Shown piece by piece: positions 1-7,439 of a stretch of DNA of 12,588 nt; position 1 is the first letter of the stretch, and each line of letters starts with the position of its first letter. Source of the stretch: Bacillota bacterium. Lineage in GTDB: Bacteria > Bacillota > Bacilli > Bacillales > Bacillaceae_J. Position numbers and translations under genes: made by a program. Where the stretch lies: assembly GCA_023457235.1 (NCBI GenBank), contig JAEWMK010000519.1:1-12588 (forward strand), given 5' to 3'. The notes under the pieces are model-generated. The model was not told where the DNA came from, made no database searches, and saw nothing but the letters and a program-made list of their open reading frames with translations.

Positions 1-18
1 CAATAGTAGCCATTCCAT
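1..18 (-). CDS. Start of a leftward gene, six codons only
   Basis: An ATG at 18-16 on the minus strand opens the reading frame MEWLLL, which runs off the left edge. A good ribosome binding site (GAGGTG) lies about six bases upstream of the ATG. The residues present are too few to name a product; the hydrophobic start would fit a membrane or exported protein, but that is a guess. Confidence 0.45.
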
Positions 19-188
19 AACTATCACCTCATCATTTTTTTATTATTGTATAAAATATTCTTGCAGATTTTATGGAGAACATAAGAAACAAATTACTGTA
101 ACAATTTTGTCACCTTACCTGCACAGTTTTTTGAAATTATTAAGGCATACTGTAAACAGTTAGAACCCAATCCCCCCTTTCAAACAAA

Positions 189-221
189 GGAGCAACCTCC
201 AAAAGAGGTTGCTCCCTTTTT
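189..221 (-). terminator. Intrinsic terminator after the membrane-protein gene
   Basis: Perfect 11-bp inverted repeat GGAGCAACCTC (189-199) and GAGGTTGCTCC (205-215) with a five-base loop. It lies 8 bases past the stop of the leftward gene ending at 224. Read on the minus strand the stem is followed by TTTGTTTG; on the plus strand it is followed by CTTTTT, so it may work in both directions. Confidence 0.75.
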
Positions 222-223
222 AT

Positions 224-796
224 TTAATGGTGATTTATATTTTCATTTGGTAGTTGATGTTCTGTAAACACCGGTCCTAATTGATTAAATCCGTAGAAGA
301 AAATAATAAGAATAGTAACGATAAATAAAGGATTTTGAAATAGATGTGATACTCGTTTTTCTTTTAAATGGTTGACCTCTTCAATCATCATATAAATTAG
401 AAATATTAAAATACCAAGCGAAAAAACAAACATTACCTTTATAGTTGAATCCTGAAAATTAGGATGAATCATTTCACCTAACATTGCTCCCATCATGCCA
501 CCCATAGCCCCTGACAACATACCATCTATAACGGCCATGATACTTACCGGTAATCCTCCTACAAATCCGATTAATAAACCTATTCCCATACTTATAAAAG
601 TTGAATAAAAAAGATTACCTTGATAATAGATGCCAATAATGATTCCAGCCATTAAACCTATTGTCATTCCAAGGGTCATCGCGATTATCATACCAGTCAT
701 ACAGGCGATTTTCCTTTGATAACGAAAGGTTAGCCCCAACACAATGCCTATATGACATACAATTATTGTTATGATCGTTGCTAATGAAGCACTCAT
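224..796 (-). CDS. Polytopic membrane protein with Gly/Met-rich segment, function unknown
   Basis: A 190-residue integral membrane protein. Hydrophobic segments are visible at about residues 4-24, 30-58, 62-85, 88-108, 119-141 and 157-176, suggesting five or six membrane passes. Residues ~93-110 form a small-residue and methionine-rich stretch (GMLSGAMGGMMGAMLGEM). Such Met-rich membrane helices occur in some metal-related proteins, but I do not recognise a named family and claim no substrate. The charged loop EEVNHLKEKR (about 140-149) separates the last two segments. The ATG at 796 is preceded by GGGGAGGAA with a spacing of about nine bases, which supports this start. The gene is transcribed away from the Rieske gene at 961 and ends in its own hairpin terminator at 189-221, so it looks monocistronic. 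Confidence 0.75.
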   Translation of the reverse strand: MSASLATIITIIVCHIGIVLGLTFRYQRKIACMTGMIIAMTLGMTIGLMAGIIIGIYYQGNLFYSTFISMGIGLLIGFVGGLPVSIMAVIDGMLSGAMGGMMGAMLGEMIHPNFQDSTIKVMFVFSLGILIFLIYMMIEEVNHLKEKRVSHLFQNPLFIVTILIIFFYGFNQLGPVFTEHQLPNENINHH

Positions 797-960
797 GTAA
801 TAATTCCTCCCCAGCGATCGTTACTCAAATTATATGGACAATATTTTTCGTGTAGACTAAAAAAATGTTACTCTTTAATATACATATTTTTCTATCTCCA
901 TAATTTCTCGATAATTACCTGTTAATAATTGTATTAATAAAAGATAAGGAGGTATTGACT

Positions 961-1479
961 GTGGGAGAAATAAACAGACGTGACTTTATAAAAAATGCGT
1001 CAAAAAGTACACTTGGTCTTGTCACACTTTCTATTCTTCCATTAGGTTTAGCAGCATGTAATGACAAAGAACAACAGATTGATACTAGTGCCATGGCAAA
1101 CTTAGGACCTTTAAGTGAAATAGAAAAAGGACCTTTCCCCAAAAAAGTTGAGTATGTTGCCACAATAAAAGATGCATGGGTTACACAAGAGCAAAAGGGA
1201 TTTGTCTATGTAGGTAAAGATGAGGTTAATCAGGAATTATTGTTTATGTCCCCAATTTGTACACACTTGGGCTGTTCCGCTGGCTATGCTGACGAACAAC
1301 AAAAGGCCGAAGGAATGACATTTTATTGCCCTTGCCATGGTGGAGAATACGATGAATTGGGAAATAATATTGGGGGACCACCACCACGGCCTTTAGATAT
1401 TTTCCAACCCATTATACAGGAGGGGAATGTATATATTTCGGTGTTAAGTCCGGTGGAAAGAAAGAAAAAAGCCAAATAG
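961..1479 (+). CDS. Rieske [2Fe-2S] protein, Tat-exported lipoprotein
   Basis: A 172-residue Rieske-type electron carrier. The N-terminus has a twin-arginine signal (NRRDFIK, residues 5-11), a hydrophobic stretch and a lipobox LAAC with Cys33. It is therefore predicted to be folded with its cluster in the cytoplasm, exported by Tat and anchored as a lipoprotein on the outer face of the membrane. The cluster motifs are complete: CTHLGC (Cys100, His102 and disulfide Cys105) and CPCHGG (Cys123, disulfide Cys125, His126), followed by the Pro loop GGPPPRPLD typical of bc-complex Rieske proteins. It differs from QcrA of the menaquinol-cytochrome c complex in being a lone gene with a lipobox, so its electron partner is unknown. 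The GTG at 961 is chosen because AAGGAGG (946-952) lies eight bases upstream; the TTG at 955 would leave only two bases. A terminator follows at 1488. Confidence 0.9.
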   Translation: MGEINRRDFIKNASKSTLGLVTLSILPLGLAACNDKEQQIDTSAMANLGPLSEIEKGPFPKKVEYVATIKDAWVTQEQKGFVYVGKDEVNQELLFMSPICTHLGCSAGYADEQQKAEGMTFYCPCHGGEYDELGNNIGGPPPRPLDIFQPIIQEGNVYISVLSPVERKKKAK

Positions 1480-1520
1480 ACAATTACGGTACCCCAAAAA
1501 CTTTTGGGATACCTTTTTTT
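1009..1520 (+). repeat. Rieske direct repeat, intact copy (partner at 3238-3745)
   Basis: From about the signal-peptide region to the terminator, this segment recurs in the same orientation at 3238-3745, about 2.2 kb away. Long stretches are nearly identical, for example the parts coding for LGPLSEIEKGPFPKKVEYV and for CPCHGGEYDELGNN. The terminator hairpin is repeated too. The first ~48 bases of the gene, including the Tat motif, are not recognisable in the other copy. Confidence 0.85.
1488..1520 (+). terminator. Intrinsic terminator of the Rieske gene
   Basis: Stem GGTACCCCAAAA (1488-1499) pairs with TTTTGGGATACC (1502-1513) with one C-A mismatch and a two-base gap. It is followed directly by seven T residues (1514-1520). 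It lies nine bases after the stop codon. Confidence 0.85.
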
Positions 1521-1596
1521 ATAGTTAAAAGATCTCTGGAATGGATTAGTCTCAATGTAAAATTTACTTCTAATTTAGAAATAATACCTACTCTTC

Positions 1597-2295
1597 TCAT
1601 CGTTGTCTCACCGGTTTATCAAGTTGATAGCCAATTCCCCATACTGTTTTTATTGGATTAAAGGATAGATTTATTTTCCTAAATTTTTCTCTAATATTTT
1701 TTATATGAACATCAACAGTTCTTGTATCCCTCACATCATCAAAAGCCCACACTTGGTCTAATAAACTATCCCTTGAAAAAATTTTATTTGGATTCATTAC
1801 AAAGAATTCAAATAAGTTAAACTCCATAGGTGTTAGGTTCACTAAATCACTCTTCACGTAAACTTCTCTCAGTTGATGATCAATAAGTAATTCTTCAATA
1901 AATGTTTCTGACTTTTCATGATATTGGTCTTCATTTTTTAAAGATCTACGCATCATTACATTTACTTTTGCAATTAATTCTTCTGGGGTAAAAGGTTTTA
2001 CTAAATAATCGTCAGCACCAACCTCTAATCCCCTTAACCGATCTTTCAAGTCATCTCGTGTTGTTAACATTAAAATAGGTGTTTGATCAATGAATCTAAT
2101 ATTTCCACATACTTCCCACCCATTCATTTTGGGCATCATAATATCAAGAATTACTAAATGAGGTTTCGTTTCTTCAACCATAGAAAGAGCTTCAAATCCG
2201 TTATCAGCCTCTACCACTTCATAATAATCAGACAAGTGCATTTTTATTAAATTTCTTATTGCCCATTCATCATCAACAACAAGAATTCTTGTCAT
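1597..2295 (-). CDS. OmpR/PhoB-family response regulator without adjacent kinase
   Basis: A 232-residue two-component response regulator, full length for the family. The receiver domain (about 1-120) has the acidic pair Asp8/Asp9, phospho-acceptor Asp51 (VILDIMMP), Thr78/Thr79 and Lys100 (VKPF), so phosphorylation chemistry looks intact. The C-terminal winged helix (about 130-228) carries the family marks: TPMEFNLFEFF, the recognition region DVRDTRTVDVHIKNIREKF and the final hairpin VWGIGYQLD. It should be a cytoplasmic dimeric DNA-binding regulator. The ATG at 2295 has AAGG about five bases upstream. No histidine kinase gene lies on either side: downstream is the Rieske gene in the opposite direction, upstream the unknown gene 2514-3017. 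Its input and targets cannot be told from the sequence; an 8-bp inverted repeat at 2326-2351 just upstream is a possible control site. Confidence 0.92.
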   Translation of the reverse strand: MTRILVVDDEWAIRNLIKMHLSDYYEVVEADNGFEALSMVEETKPHLVILDIMMPKMNGWEVCGNIRFIDQTPILMLTTRDDLKDRLRGLEVGADDYLVKPFTPEELIAKVNVMMRRSLKNEDQYHEKSETFIEELLIDHQLREVYVKSDLVNLTPMEFNLFEFFVMNPNKIFSRDSLLDQVWAFDDVRDTRTVDVHIKNIREKFRKINLSFNPIKTVWGIGYQLDKPVRQR

Positions 2296-2325
2296 ACTTA
2301 CCTTCCCCCTTTTAAATTATTAAAG

Positions 2326-2351
2326 GGAAGAATCATAGTAACAATTCTTCC
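2326..2351. promoter_or_regulatory. Inverted repeat upstream of the response regulator
   Basis: GGAAGAAT (2326-2333) and ATTCTTCC (2344-2351) form a perfect 8-bp inverted repeat with a 10-base spacer, 31 bases before the regulator's ATG at 2295. It could be an operator, for instance for autoregulation, or a weak RNA hairpin in the leader. There is no direct evidence for either. Confidence 0.3.
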
Positions 2352-2513
2352 TCAATCTAACAAACTATTTTTTTCTTTTTCAGATCTTATGTAAGAAGTT
2401 CTTCTTTAGCGTGCCACCTTAAATGTTGGCTCTCTTCGGAATGCTTGAAAAGAATGATCGTTTATTTTAAGGTGTAGATATACCAAACACAGATTTGAAA
2501 TTTATATATGTAA

Positions 2514-3017
2514 TCAAAAGTTTTTTACCGCATTTTTTATAAAGTAAGATTTCTTGTCTTCAAATGTAGAAACCCAAATAAAACGGTTGTCAATTACAAA
2601 GTAGTAATGATCTAATCCCTTCCTAAAAGCATAGTTTACAATGATATTATTAAACTCCTTTTCCTGTTGTTCTGAATAAGACTGGCTGTTATTAACGATT
2701 CTTTGCATACTTTCCAATAATCTGATTGGTATTTCTTCATCGTTTGTTTCTGAAATCCAAACTAGTGCATATGATCCACCAACAGTTTGATATTCAAGAG
2801 CATATGCTTGATCAAGATCTACTTTTTGCCCATGGATTTCATTCATTATTTCTTTAGCTTCATCACCTTCAATTTTATTTGTTAGTTGAAAGGCTCCTAT
2901 ATTATTCGGAATGTGACTACCATGTGTTTCCGCATCATTTGACATGTAGAAAGTTGAAATAAAAATAATCAATCCAATAAAAAGAACTACAAATAAAGCA
3001 ATAATTATTTTTTTCAT
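2514..3017 (-). CDS. Membrane-anchored extracytoplasmic protein, function unknown
   Basis: A 167-residue protein with one N-terminal membrane anchor (MKKIIIALFVVLFIGLIIF, residues 1-19, and on to about 24) and an outward-facing domain of about 140 residues. There is no lipobox cysteine. The domain has the pattern GDEAKEIMNEIHGQKV, then AYALEY, ALVWISE, a predicted helix (IRLLESMQRIVNN) and a C-terminal strand-rich part (GLDHYYFVIDNRFIWVSTF). I recall similar EA..I..LHG / VWVS / HYYF layouts in uncharacterised envelope proteins, some beside Rieske or redox genes, but cannot name a family. The open frame extends upstream to 3098, but the ATG at 3017 is preferred because AGAGG lies six bases before it and the anchor begins there; the extra 27 residues would be charged and lack a ribosome site. 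It is co-directional with the response regulator, 218 bases away, without a clear terminator between. Confidence 0.65.
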   Translation of the reverse strand: MKKIIIALFVVLFIGLIIFISTFYMSNDAETHGSHIPNNIGAFQLTNKIEGDEAKEIMNEIHGQKVDLDQAYALEYQTVGGSYALVWISETNDEEIPIRLLESMQRIVNNSQSYSEQQEKEFNNIIVNYAFRKGLDHYYFVIDNRFIWVSTFEDKKSYFIKNAVKNF

Positions 3018-3237
3018 TTGTTTCCTCTCTTCAATTATTTTCCTTTCGGTTCTGGGTTTGCTGTTTGCTATTTCTTTACAGTAATGATCAAAATTCACAC
3101 CTTATTTATTGATACTTAATAAGAACCACTTTAGACTAAAAGAAAATCTTGCAGAAACAATTGATAAAGTGTTAAAACTTTATGTACTTTATTGCGGACT
3201 TATTGAAATAACGATGTTGGGAAATATCCATTATAGG

Positions 3238-3701
3238 TACTATTGAAATTGTGGCACTTTCTGTTCTTCAGTTAGGTTTAGCTGGGTGTAATGATAAAGA
3301 AAAAAGATTGATACTAGTGCTATGGCAGACCTAGGACCTTTAAGTGAAATAGAAAAAGGACCTTTCCCCAAAAAAGTTGAGTATGTTTCCACAATTAAAG
3401 ATGGATTATTTACGGGCAAATAGGATTTGTATATGTAGGAAAAGATGAGGCTAATCAGAAATTGTTATTTATGTCCCCAATTTGTACACACTTGGGATAT
3501 ACGGCAAATTATGCTGACGAACAACAAAAGGCTGAAGGAATGACGTTTTATTGCCCTTGCCACGGTGGAGAATACGATGAATTGGGAAATAATATTAGGG
3601 GACCGCCACCACGGCCATTAGATATCTTCCAGCCAATTATACAGGAGGGCAATGTATATATTTCTGTTTTGAGTCCTGTTGAAAGGACGAAAAAATCATA
3701 G
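3238..3701 (+). pseudogene. Decayed second copy of the Rieske lipoprotein gene
   Basis: This segment aligns with the intact Rieske gene from the end of its signal peptide to its stop. It has no ribosome site, start codon or twin-arginine motif. A lipobox-like LAGC is still readable at about 3275-3290, but one base is lost just after it (the GATAAAGAAAAAAGATTG region) and a further net loss of about four bases near 3400-3420 shifts the frame again; a TAG lies at 3421. Only the last 79 codons (3462-3701) remain open. They keep the ligands of CTHLG and CPCHGG, but the disulfide cysteine of CTHLGC is changed to Tyr, which would destabilise a Rieske fold. The terminator is retained at 3713. I infer a dead duplicate; an internally started fragment without signal peptide could not act as an exported Rieske protein. 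Confidence 0.85.
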
Positions 3702-3712
3702 CAAACAACTAA

Positions 3713-3745
3713 GGTACCCCAAAACTTTGGGATACCCTTTTTATT
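3713..3745. terminator. Terminator of the Rieske pseudogene, between convergent units
   Basis: GGTACCCCAAA (3713-3723) pairs with TTTGGGATACC (3726-3736) with one mismatch, followed by CTTTTTATTTT. It is the duplicate of the terminator at 1488. As the tns operon ends leftward at 3773, this hairpin may also stop that transcription, although its minus-strand tail (TTAGTTGTTT) is poorer. Confidence 0.75.
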
Positions 3746-3772
3746 TTACAAATATAAATCAGGTAAAATTAT

Positions 3773-4336
3773 TTATGAAACATTAAAATATAGGCTTTGC
3801 CTATTTGCGGAGATGTTTAGTCCTTTTTCAAATACATTATATCTATTATTAAAGAACTTATTGGTTTTTACCAAATTATAAAAAGAATGATGACCACAAA
3901 GAACAACCGGAATATTTAATTTTATTGATAACGATTCTAGCAAATCTAATGTTTGTTTAATTAAATGATTCGAACTTTGACCATTTAATCCCTGAGAGTT
4001 ATCCATAATAATAAACTGGATATTATTCACTTTTATAAGTTCAAATAATCTATTAATTAGTAAAGGGACTGGTATACGGTTATAAGGAACCCCCTTTTCA
4101 AATGCCGATAACAGATTAATCACAAGTGATCTCCCTGATTCGTTATACGTAATTTTATTGAATAATGCAGCTACTTCTTTAGATCCATTTTTAAATTCTG
4201 AAAATTCATCTTGGTACAATCTAGGTAAAATGAACATATCACTTTCACTTTTTAAAGCACATTCAGTTGGGTTGGTTGTAAACCTTAAACTATAAAGACC
4301 GTCAGGTATATAACCAATTTCATTATCATTGTGCAT
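3773..4336 (-). CDS. TnsC/TniB-like protein lacking Walker A (degenerate AAA+ paralogue)
   Basis: A 187-residue protein, fourth gene of the tns operon, 45 bases after tnsC. An ideal ribosome site (TAAGGAGG, seven bases before ATG) argues for real expression. Residues ~70-170 follow the TnsC core in order: a helix (LINRLFELIKVN), a strand in the Walker B place (IQFIIMDNSQGL, compare EMIIIDEFQHL in TnsC), a helix, the sensor-1-like strand IPVVLCGHHSF (compare IPILVCGMPES) and TNKFFNNRYNVF (compare NEQLDRRFCEKQ). The P-loop is absent: no GxxGxGKS occurs anywhere, the catalytic Glu of Walker B is Asn, and the paired arginines of TnsC are reduced to one. The first ~60 residues do not resemble the TnsC N-terminus. 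ATP hydrolysis is therefore unlikely. A regulatory or structural partner of TnsC is inferred; a decaying duplicate is the alternative, though the frame is intact. Confidence 0.75.
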   Translation of the reverse strand: MHNDNEIGYIPDGLYSLRFTTNPTECALKSESDMFILPRLYQDEFSEFKNGSKEVAALFNKITYNESGRSLVINLLSAFEKGVPYNRIPVPLLINRLFELIKVNNIQFIIMDNSQGLNGQSSNHLIKQTLDLLESLSIKLNIPVVLCGHHSFYNLVKTNKFFNNRYNVFEKGLNISANRQSLYFNVS

Positions 4337-4381
4337 GCAATTACCTCCTTAGACTCTTACAATCATCACAAAAATTTCACA

Positions 4382-5353
4382 TTACCTTGATTTCTTCATT
4401 CTTTTCTCTTGTTCATAAAAATCTAACAGATTAAAATTTTCATTGTTAAAAGGGTTTATAACAAATGGTCTAGATGATAATGTAATGGATTTAAATGCAA
4501 TATACAAATCATCTTCCTCAATTGAGTCACAGCCATTTTTAAGAGCGGATACTGTTGCTTCTTCAAGAATTTTCTTTATATAAAAGGGATTCCCATTAGT
4601 TGCATAAAACATTTTTTGTGCCAAAATAGGATCTGCTATATAAGATTGTTCTGGAAAAGGAAGTTGCTTATCTATGCCGTTTAAAAAAGCCCTAAACTCT
4701 ATTTGATCTTCTTTTGATTGATATGAAAATGGCTGTAAATTTTGCTTTTCACAAAAACGCCGGTCTAACTGTTCATTGTATGCAAAAACTCTTTCTGATT
4801 CTGGCATGCCACATACTAATATCGGAATTTTAATATCATTTGTTAAATTCTTTACCCAATTTGATGCTTTGTTTAAAACATTCTTACTTTCGCTGTCAAT
4901 TAAATGTTGGAACTCATCTATAATTATCATTTCAACTTCACACTTTTCAACAAAGGACAATATACGGGCGGTCATATTATTTTCAGTTCCACGGTCAAAA
5001 TTAGGATCACCCATTTTGTACAAGATTTTTGAAGCAACTGATTTTGGTGTTGCTCCTACCGGTACAATTAAATATAAAACAGGGATTTTTGTACATCCAT
5101 CAACAACATGCCTTGGATATTTGCTTTCATACTCCTTAAGGATTGTGGATTTCCCTAACCCTGTTTCACCATATAGAAATAATCCATCAGGCTGAACGGA
5201 GCCCAATGATAACTGATGATGTTCCTCTATTTTATCTATTAACGCTTTATAACGAGGGTATTGTATAATGATAGTTTTAACATGCTCTTTCCTTCTCTTT
5301 ATTTCCTTCAGGTCCGGAGCTTTCCCTTTTAGAGATTTAAACTTTTGTTCCAT
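4382..5353 (-). CDS. tnsC: TnsC, AAA+ ATPase transposition regulator
   Basis: About 323 residues. TnsC proteins form ATP-dependent filaments or rings on target DNA and link the target selector (TniQ/TnsD) to the TnsA/TnsB transposase. The P-loop is GETGLGKS (residues 62-69), Walker B is MIIIDEFQHL with Asp146 and Glu147, the sensor-1 strand is ILVCGMPES, and an arginine pair in QLDRRF (198-199) stands where the arginine finger is expected. A lid-like helical region (ATNGNPFYIKKILEEA) and a basic tail (EQEKRMKKSR) follow. The frame opens with a GTG at 5368 overlapping the tnsB stop, but no ribosome site precedes it. The ATG at 5353 has GAGG nine bases upstream and is preferred; the ATG at 5359 is possible. 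It is translated after tnsB, and close coupling suggests one transcript from tnsA. Confidence 0.93.
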   Translation of the reverse strand: MEQKFKSLKGKAPDLKEIKRRKEHVKTIIIQYPRYKALIDKIEEHHQLSLGSVQPDGLFLYGETGLGKSTILKEYESKYPRHVVDGCTKIPVLYLIVPVGATPKSVASKILYKMGDPNFDRGTENNMTARILSFVEKCEVEMIIIDEFQHLIDSESKNVLNKASNWVKNLTNDIKIPILVCGMPESERVFAYNEQLDRRFCEKQNLQPFSYQSKEDQIEFRAFLNGIDKQLPFPEQSYIADPILAQKMFYATNGNPFYIKKILEEATVSALKNGCDSIEEDDLYIAFKSITLSSRPFVINPFNNENFNLLDFYEQEKRMKKSR

Positions 5354-5364
5354 TTTCATTTGCC

Positions 5365-7434
5365 TCACTTTTTAAAACTGACATCATAATCAGGTAAAGA
5401 ATCCAAATCTATATCATAACTAACATCGATAAATGGTTGTTCCACTTCATTATTTTTATCTGACTTTTTCTTCTTTGTAGAAGTTTTTTTAGTATTTTTA
5501 TTATCCTGTTGTTCCTCAACTTGTACAATAATAGTGTCTGCTTCACTAGGGCTTTCTAATTGTAATTCTGTAATGCCAGCTGAGGAAATGCCTTCATATT
5601 TAGAGCTTTTTTGCAGGCCGCTTTTCTGCTCTTGCTGCATTTGTCGCTTTTGTTTTTTATATTTCAGTTTATCCCGTTCTGCCAATCCTTTTACTTTTCT
5701 CATCGTTCTTGCTAAGGCAGTTACATCATCTTTTTTTTCCTCACTTGTTTTCATCGAGGAATCTAGCTGCAACTGTGAATAATGTACTGGTAATTCGGCG
5801 TTAATTTTCTTTCTTTCAAATCCAGTTTGTTTGGCCTCAATATATATTTTTTTAAATTTATCAAAGACATATACTGACCGCATGTCCGCCTTATCGTACC
5901 TAACCCTAACATCCTCTATCTTGTTTTCATCCTTGACTTCATTTATTAAATTATTCCTTAGCTCCATTAATTTTCGGCTATTGTACCATTCATTTATAAT
6001 AACTACACCTTTGCTTTGAGGTCTTCTATAGTCAATTCCACTCATAAATATAAGTTTTAATTCTTTTTTACTTTGTGGGATTAAAGAAAGGCTTGGATCA
6101 GCTTCCAATCCCTTTATCCACAAGTCTCTCGGTTTTCCACCGCGTCTTTTACTATATTTATTTGCAACAATATCAACCATAACAAGATGTGCCATATAGA
6201 TAAACGTTTGCATTGTTATACAAGCTTGACCTTCAGAATCATAAAGCCCTCTTTCAAAAACATTTGAAAAAGTTGTACCTGCCAATGTATGAATCCAAGT
6301 AGTATTCAGAGTTTTAAATCCTCTTTCTATTGAGCCTTTTTGATAACCTGCTCCTACTTTGCAAAATTGAACATCAATGCCTAACTGTTGACAAGCATCC
6401 TTTACATCAAATGATTCATTTACTTTAGAATTATCAAAAATAACCTCATTAGGCTTACCGTAGGCAACCCATTCATTTTCAACTAATGGGTAAAGCGTTT
6501 TTATGTAGGTTTTTGGCATGATAACATGTAATAAACATTGTTTTACAGCAGCTGCATCTACATCATCAAATGTTACATAAAACCCAAGTGGATGACCGGT
6601 AAATTTATCAATAGCATATACAAGCCATGGTCGTTGTGGTTTAAGTGTAGCAGGATTAATTAACAAAACATCTACAGGGGTCCAATCAATCTCAACTCGC
6701 TGAAGGGGCCTTGTAACCACTACTTCTTTTCTAGAACCATTTATTCTTAATTCTGTTTCAACTTTTCCTAACCTTTTTTCATCTTTTCTGAATTCATCCT
6801 CTATATCTCTTTTTCTTCTATAAAAAGTAGAACGAGATATTTTATTTATTTTCTTACCTTCGTCCCTAAACTCATTAATCTCATCTATCCTTAAATTGAA
6901 TTCGGAAAAAAGATGTGCATCAGTAAACTTTGGACCATCATATTGGTATTCAGTCACTATTTCCGTTATTATATTCAATAGTTCTTCTTTTGTATTATGA
7001 TCTCTTGGACCAGGTTTATATTTTACAAGTGCTCGGATGGTTCCAAATTTGTCCCATCTACCTTTCCATTCATAAAAAGTTGATCTACCGACTTTGGGCT
7101 CTAATGTACTTAAATAAGAATTAATTTCAGACGGTAATATTTCACCATTTACTACTGGCTTCAAAATCTCAAATCTTCTTTTTGCTTCATTTATTGATTC
7201 GGAATCTAATGTTGAAAAATCTTCAAGTTTCTCTTCATTACTACTCCAATCCTCGTTTCTAAATACTAATTCTTCATTAGACCATTTTTCTAATAGATCA
7301 TTCTTGTTCCAAATTTCAGTTTTTTTGTAATTTAGATTTTCAATTTCAATTGCTCCATTAATTTCTTTCCGAACAATATACTTGTCTTCATTTATCATAA
7401 ACTTTGTTCCCGCAACAAATGAAAAAGTGCTCAT
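5365..7434 (-). CDS. tnsB: TnsB, DDE transposase of the Tn7-like element
   Basis: About 689 residues, normal for TnsB (Tn7 TnsB is ~700). It binds the repeated sites in the transposon ends and carries out strand transfer. N-terminal part: a small beta domain (FSFVAGTKFMINEDKYIVRK) and helix-turn-helix regions around 115-130 (VGRSTFYEWKGRW) and 198-210 (SRSTFYRRKRDIE). The RNase H-fold core carries Asp250 (VEIDWTPVDV), Asp334 (EVIFDNSKV) and Glu370 (GYQKGSIERGF), a complete DDE triad. A Mu-type beta-barrel domain follows, then a charged, partly coiled and lysine-rich tail (STKKKKSDKNN) ending in an acidic/aromatic segment (YDIDLDSLPDYDVSFKK). In related systems the TnsB C-terminus contacts TnsC. 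A GTG at 7443 lies inside the ribosome site AAGGTGAT, so the start is more likely the ATG at 7434 (or 7437), just after the tnsA stop; coupling with tnsA is expected. Confidence 0.95.
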   Translation of the reverse strand: MSTFSFVAGTKFMINEDKYIVRKEINGAIEIENLNYKKTEIWNKNDLLEKWSNEELVFRNEDWSSNEEKLEDFSTLDSESINEAKRRFEILKPVVNGEILPSEINSYLSTLEPKVGRSTFYEWKGRWDKFGTIRALVKYKPGPRDHNTKEELLNIITEIVTEYQYDGPKFTDAHLFSEFNLRIDEINEFRDEGKKINKISRSTFYRRKRDIEDEFRKDEKRLGKVETELRINGSRKEVVVTRPLQRVEIDWTPVDVLLINPATLKPQRPWLVYAIDKFTGHPLGFYVTFDDVDAAAVKQCLLHVIMPKTYIKTLYPLVENEWVAYGKPNEVIFDNSKVNESFDVKDACQQLGIDVQFCKVGAGYQKGSIERGFKTLNTTWIHTLAGTTFSNVFERGLYDSEGQACITMQTFIYMAHLVMVDIVANKYSKRRGGKPRDLWIKGLEADPSLSLIPQSKKELKLIFMSGIDYRRPQSKGVVIINEWYNSRKLMELRNNLINEVKDENKIEDVRVRYDKADMRSVYVFDKFKKIYIEAKQTGFERKKINAELPVHYSQLQLDSSMKTSEEKKDDVTALARTMRKVKGLAERDKLKYKKQKRQMQQEQKSGLQKSSKYEGISSAGITELQLESPSEADTIIVQVEEQQDNKNTKKTSTKKKKSDKNNEVEQPFIDVSYDIDLDSLPDYDVSFKK

Positions 7435-7439
7435 CATTA

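Noticed and set aside
915..1163. Open frame on the minus strand across the Rieske gene
   Set aside because: It is antisense to a clear Tat/Rieske protein, has no ribosome site and shows no recognisable motif.
2415..2474. CACCTTAAA ... TTTAAGGTG inverted pair between the regulator and the anchored-protein gene
   Set aside because: The arms are nine bases and over 40 apart, with no T-run; too weak for a terminator or a mobile element.
3128..3249. Short open frame on the plus strand before the Rieske pseudogene (KENLAETIDKVLKLYVLY)
   Set aside because: There is no start codon with a ribosome site and no family is recognisable; an open run of about 40 codons in AT-rich DNA is not evidence. It could be a relic but cannot be supported.
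3247..3255. ATTGTGGCA, also found in the palindrome at 12371-12378 and flanking bases
   Set aside because: A nine-base AT-rich match without the flanking arms is expected by chance in 12 kb and lies in pseudogene sequence.
4776..5195. 139-codon plus-strand frame inside tnsC
   Set aside because: It mirrors the TnsC P-loop and Walker B coding region; the real frame on the other strand explains it.
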